Positions 59,780 through 64,000 of a DNA stretch of 64,000 nt are shown here, piece after piece. The stretch's first letter is position 1. The number at the start of each line of letters is the position of its first letter. The notes beneath the pieces were generated by a model. That model did no database searches, had not been told where the DNA came from, and saw nothing but the letters and a program-made list of their open reading frames with translations. The stretch spans positions 42,368,747 to 42,432,746 of the forward strand of contig OW028576.1 of NCBI GenBank assembly GCA_932294295.1, read 5' to 3'. This DNA comes from Alitta virens (lineage: Eukaryota > Annelida > Polychaeta > Phyllodocida > Nereididae). The translations under genes were made by a program, and so were the position numbers.

Positions 59780-60750
59780 ATTTGGACAATTTCCTTTTCG
59801 TGCACTCTCAAATTTCGGAGGCTTTTTTCTGAATTTTTTGGGTGTTTTTTTTTGCCCTGCTTGGAGAAAAACTGAAATGGAATTTCCCAGGTTTCCCTGA
59901 TTTACAGAGTAACTGGAAAACATGATGTTGTGCAAGTTATGTAGCACATGTATATATATATATATATGAAAATAAGTTTCAATCTCTTCCATTTTAAAAA
60001 CAACACCTAAATCAGGTATAATTAAAAACTAGATAATTTATTCAATTTCTCCATTAATATCATCTATTCATAAATCCATATTGAAATCCCATTACCACAA
60101 ATCTAAAATGCAGAAACAGACTATGGTATATGATGGAATCATAGCATATAATGTTCGAAACAGTAGGCGCCTACTAACATGGACAATGATAGCATGTCTT
60201 CGGGAAATGTTACATAAATCATCTCCCGGTATCACAAAACCACACAGTACATTTTTATCACAACTGCGAATTAATTTAACATGGTGGCAAAGAAATGTAC
60301 TCAAAACTTTTTCTCAACAATATTGTTTTTATACTCCTACACTATATCTCAAACTAACATTACTATGTGAAATGTGAATGTCAGACTCTGACGTTCCGAG
60401 TCCTTTGGAAAAGGGCCTGACAGACTTCAGGGGAGCAACAATCCTGGTGGGGGAGCATATTAATTGTAAGAACATGTGTCAAATCCCTGTATTTCATAAA
60501 CATTTGGTCAAATCAGACGATATTTATCGAATAATTTGTTTGTGACCATATATTAACTATTATTAAGGAAAAACTTCTTTCAACTTTACAAATGGCCAGC
60601 TAATCTTAGTATCATGGAAGGCTAATGTACACTAAAAAATGTAAAATGAGTTACTTATTAAAGGAGATTGTGAAATTACACATTGATATCATAGATAATG
60701 AATAAGGGTGTACTAATTTTGGCTGCATTTCAAAGTAACAACACATCAGT
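59780..60750. other. Intron sequence, no exon seen
   Basis: AT-rich; open frames on both strands at 60.08-60.38 kb overlap each other and have no motif. Confidence 0.45.
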
Positions 60751-60756
60751 GCATTT

Positions 60757-61013
60757 CTATTCCATGTCAATCTTATGAACATTCTGAACATGACCTTTAA
60801 GATGACTTTTTAGCGTAAAATGGCGTCGACAAATGTAACACTCGAACGGCTTTTCCCCAGTGTGAACTCGTGTGTGTCTTGTCAGATCATGACGTCGCGA
60901 AAATGATCTGCTGCAAAAATGGCACACATGGAGTTTAGAAGGTTTGCAGCCACCTGGTGAATTGAGAGGGAATGAGATCCCTGGTGGACTCCGAATGTAT
61001 GCCGCTGCACAAT
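60757..61013 (-). CDS. Terminal exon with paired C2H2 zinc fingers (cassette H)
   Basis: Acceptor GTCTCTCTATTCCAG, then AT completing a split codon (phase 1), 85 codons with the stop. The lead has [17 protein letters not shown]; finger 1 is [20 protein letters not shown] with a following His, the linker is TGEKP, and finger 2 is [20 protein letters not shown] with a following VH, ending KIDME. The PPG/SPGG lead is shared with cassettes G and I. Confidence 0.87.
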
Positions 61014-61347
61014 CTGGAATAGAGAGACAAACCAAGTTCCTGAGATTTGTTTTGAAGTTTTCTAACCTAGTAGGTTTACTGTAAAGATTCTCTTATTAAA
61101 TCTGTAATGCATAAACAAAGAATTCCTCATAATTGGAGTGTATGGTACAAGTGTCAGATACAAGAAATTAGTACTATTTTGTTTCATATGAAGAGTATTC
61201 CCCCAGAGACAGTTTTTTTTTTAAATGTGATAACTTCTCCAAAATTTCTTGCAGGTTGTTCCATTCTAAAGCATCCACCCCTGGATCAAAAACTCCTTCT
61301 GCGTTAACCAGGGTTATTTTAGGGTGTACGCCTGGCCAGTGGTGTGT

Positions 61348-61432
61348 ACAGCCCAAATGGCGTGGAGTAGGGCTTTATGTCCTGTATTTCTGCACCTGAT
61401 GGGCTAATTAGGACAGGTAGGGACCATGGCAT
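61348..61432 (-). mobile_element. tRNA-derived SINE, family 1, 5'-truncated copy F
   Basis: Only the last 70-80 bp of family 1 (AGTAGGGCTTTATGTCCTG to GACAGGTAGGGACCATGGCA on the plus strand). The target duplication GCCCAAATG flanks both ends (about 61350 and 61437). Confidence 0.85.
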
Positions 61433-61589
61433 GAGTGCCCAAATGAAAATAATTGTCCTACCTCAACTGTTCACTGTTACAGCATTTTGCTGGTTGGGCT
61501 GACGACGGTTGTCATCATAATTTTTACTTTTTGTATACCACAAGAAAGTACTGGGGTCACAGTTCATGCACAAGTATGAAGGGAGATGT

Positions 61590-61747
61590 GGGTGGTGGAT
61601 GGATTAGGGCTTTACGTCCTGTGTTTCTGAACCTGTTGGGCTAATTAGGACAGGCAGGGACCATGGCAATGAGTTGATGGATGAAACAGCCATCCAACTT
61701 TGGCTCGACCGGGAATCGAACCCGGTACCCAGTGGTTGGAAGCCCAG
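61590..61747 (-). mobile_element. tRNA-derived SINE, family 1, copy G
   Basis: Reverse complement of the family, with B box read as CCGGGAATCGAACCCGG on the plus strand. Flanks CACAAGTATGAAGG and CATAAGTGTGAAGG form an imperfect target duplication. Confidence 0.88.
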
Positions 61748-61749
61748 CA

Positions 61750-62270
61750 TAAGTGTGAAGGATGAAATGATGTGGAGAACATCCCATGTGACAGCTAAGG
61801 GCCTAAGATCTGGCTCAAGAACTGTGCGTTTTTAAACCCATGCATCTAGAGTCGCTGCTATAGAAGCTGACAATGCTTGAGCGATTGGCAATCCATTGCC
61901 CTCAAAATCCACCCAAATTGTACTGCGGTAAATCCATCAGGTTCCTCGTGAAGAGTATTCATCATAGTATATTTACTGACATTACTTCTACAGGTTGACC
62001 AAATGGTTTTGATCAGTTAAAGTGCATAAACCTTTAATAATCAAGAACCTCGAATGTTCTCATGCCAAATGTATCACATCGAAGTCCTTCCAGTCGGAGT
62101 TAAAACCTACTTGTTGAATTATTTTCATGAGGGATATCTAGCTGATTTCAAACTGTTTTCAGCAGGAATTGCTGTGTCATTACTTATTCTCACTATTTTC
62201 GCTAAAGTTATTTAAGATGCAACGACCACATTACAGACGTAACTACTGTGCTGTTGTTAATGTAAAAGAC
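61750..62270. other. Intron sequence, no exon seen
   Basis: No supported gene; it would contain the 3' UTR of cassette I near its right end. Confidence 0.45.
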
Positions 62271-62557
62271 TTAGTCCAAATTCATCCCATGTACGCCAGT
62301 GTAATGTACTTTGAGATTTGATTTCAACGAAAATCCTCGTCCGCAGAGTGAACATCTGTACGGTTTTTCACCAGTGTGAATTCGAACATGACGTTTCAAA
62401 TCGTGCGACAACGAAAATTGTCTTCCGCAAAGATCACAAGTGTATCGTTTTGTCCGCACCACTCTGCCCCCTGGTGAGTTCGGACTTCGTAATTTGTTGA
62501 TGGCGCCTCCTAGTGCAAAGTTCCATAACATTCCAGGGATTTGGATTTGATCACCAC
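62271..62557 (-). CDS. Terminal exon with paired C2H2 zinc fingers (cassette I)
   Basis: Acceptor CATCTCTCTCTTCAG, then GT completing a split codon (phase 1), 95 codons with the stop. The lead ends [17 protein letters not shown]; finger 1 is [20 protein letters not shown] with a following His, the linker is TGEKP, and finger 2 is [20 protein letters not shown] with a following VH, ending GMNLD. An ATG inside the upstream intron extends the frame, but the acceptor with a strong pyrimidine tract is the better start. It is the most gene-proximal cassette in the window. Confidence 0.88.
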
Positions 62558-64000
62558 CTGAAGAGAGAGATGGAGAAAATATTTTTGAAGTTCCTTTTGT
62601 GTTAATGTGTTGCAAAGGAACAAAGTTCAAGATCATGGCACAAAATTCCTGGCGTATACAATCTAGAGAAGTTCAAAATGTCTTTGGCTAATAGTTCCAC
62701 AAAACGCCCACATATGACTCCGCAATTTCTAAGATCACTGGAGTATGTCTCAGTTGCAAGGACCTCGTACGGTCTCCATACTACTTGTGCTGATTTAATC
62801 AATTTTGTGTAATTTCAGGAACATCTGTTATTGGAAGCAACCGCATAATGGCATACAATATAGAATGTTAAAGTCGTTTAGAACTTGCCTGTATTAAGAA
62901 TAAAAGCCCAAGGCAACGTACATGGCTTGACGCTTTCCAAGCAAGCCTGGCTCCTCTCGTCTTCTAACTTCTCTCCCTACTTTAACTGCACCACTAACCC
63001 TATCTTTCCACTCTATCTCTTATATTTTATCATTAACATTTTCCTACATTGATACAGATGCAGATATAATTCTAATATTCATCAGATACAACACTTTCAT
63101 ACCGAAGAACCAAATTCTCAATTTTAGCTTGCTGATTCCAATACCTAGAACTTGTGCCAATATCCAGTTATGACCAAAAGACCTCCATTTGTGTGCAGAA
63201 TCAGACATACACTAGAAATAGCAGAGAAATCGAACACTGAAAACCATGTAGTTTCCAAAAAAAATCCATTTATAACAGACATGAAACTATGTACATTCAG
63301 CTAGAACCATGAGAACTTTATGTACAACTTCAACTGAAACAACTTTGTGTACAATGAGATTCAAAACACTGATAAAAATAACAAATATGTATGCACAACG
63401 GTTTCCAAATAACAACACTCCAGCAATTATATTTATGAGCATCAATGACATTACTCAATATATATCAAATGCTTAGAATATAACTTACAATGGCTTCACA
63501 AATCAAGCCCCAAAAGAAAGCTCAAGTCCAAAATTCCTGGCGAGAGCTTCTGATGATCTGATGCTCCACAAGGAACAATTAAGATTACTCAATCTATATC
63601 CACAATGATTGCAAAGACCAAGCAATGTAAAGTACATACGTCTCACTATTTATGACATACATGTACACAATGGCTTCACAGGTCAGTAATGTTCAGTATA
63701 TAAGTCTCAGTATAAGTGTTTCATGACCTCAAAAACATTCATTATTGTCTCTGGACTGAAGATTGTATTCTATAGAGAGATGCAAACGTGATGTTAAAAT
63801 GACCACTGATTCAAAATTCCATTTGTCTAATGATAATCTTCACAACAATTAGCAGGACATAATCAACATTCGGTTGAATTCATAACCAATATTACCGGAC
63901 AAAGTTATTATTTCAAAACATATCTAGATCTTGTGTTCATAGCAGTATCTATGCAATGCATCATTCCAGCATTATCCGGTGGAATTCACAACCAACGTGC
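62558..64000. other. Upstream part of the zinc-finger locus, no exon seen
   Basis: No supported coding sequence. Short local repeats (ACAATGGCTTCACA at 63488 and 63667; ATTCGGTTGAATTCATAACC near 63868 and CCGGTGGAATTCACAACC near 63977) suggest small duplications. The common 5' exons of the zinc-finger gene are expected further right. Confidence 0.45.

Noticed and set aside
61174..61356. Minus-strand frame with a coiled-coil-like stretch (EILEKLSHLKKKL)
   Set aside because: Short, without acceptor, donor or homologue; it overlaps the edge of a truncated SINE.

Overview
The window is animal nuclear DNA: AT-rich, intron-bearing genes, SINEs, MITEs and non-LTR retrotransposons, many microsatellites, and long gene-free stretches. 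Nothing in it fixes the species. Several tRNA-derived SINE families, a Maelstrom gene (piRNA pathway, animals) and an Ebony-like amine conjugase point to an invertebrate metazoan. A marine deuterostome such as an echinoderm or hemichordate would fit, but that is inference.

Left part (0-12 kb): the first coding exon of a Maelstrom homologue (minus) lies head to head with a complete four-exon mitochondrial ribosomal protein bL17m gene (MRPL17, plus), 478 bp between the two start codons, so they probably share a bidirectional promoter. At 6.9-11.2 kb on the minus strand is a six-exon Ebony-like gene: adenylation domain, phosphopantetheine carrier domain and the C-terminal amine-selecting domain typical of Ebony. 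A possible orphan terminal exon sits at 317-411 (plus).

Middle (12-30.9 kb): essentially no genes. It holds tRNA-derived SINEs (two families, one nested in the other), tetra-, penta- and trinucleotide arrays, a 32-bp satellite embedded in a SINE-like repeat field, one unrecognised GC-rich candidate exon near 22.9 kb, and a decayed LINE 3' end near 29.3 kb.

Right part (30.9-62.6 kb), the most interesting region: at least seven well-formed terminal exons on the minus strand (30956-31215, 47904-48169, 54826-55115, 57548-57768, 58530-58813, 60757-61013, 62271-62557). Each starts at a splice acceptor with the same reading phase, encodes exactly one pair of C2H2 zinc fingers, and ends in its own stop. 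None has its own start. This is the architecture of the alternative 3' exon cassette of BTB-zinc-finger genes such as broad or lola; the shared 5' exons (BTB domain predicted, not seen) should lie beyond 64 kb. Around these exons are decayed finger-exon relics, a cassette broken by a hAT-type MITE, and a 3'-end fragment of one finger exon that has expanded as a tandem repeat. A two-exon secreted C-type-lectin-like gene lies inside the cluster on the same strand, and its last exon is partly duplicated in tandem.

Mobile DNA in the right part includes two RT-bearing LINE copies (about 31.95-33.84 and 35.06-37.54 kb), the second inserted inside a 55-bp minisatellite, three copies of a 310-340 bp MITE with 8-bp target duplications, two copies of another hAT-like MITE, and a short palindromic MITE at 49.35 kb.
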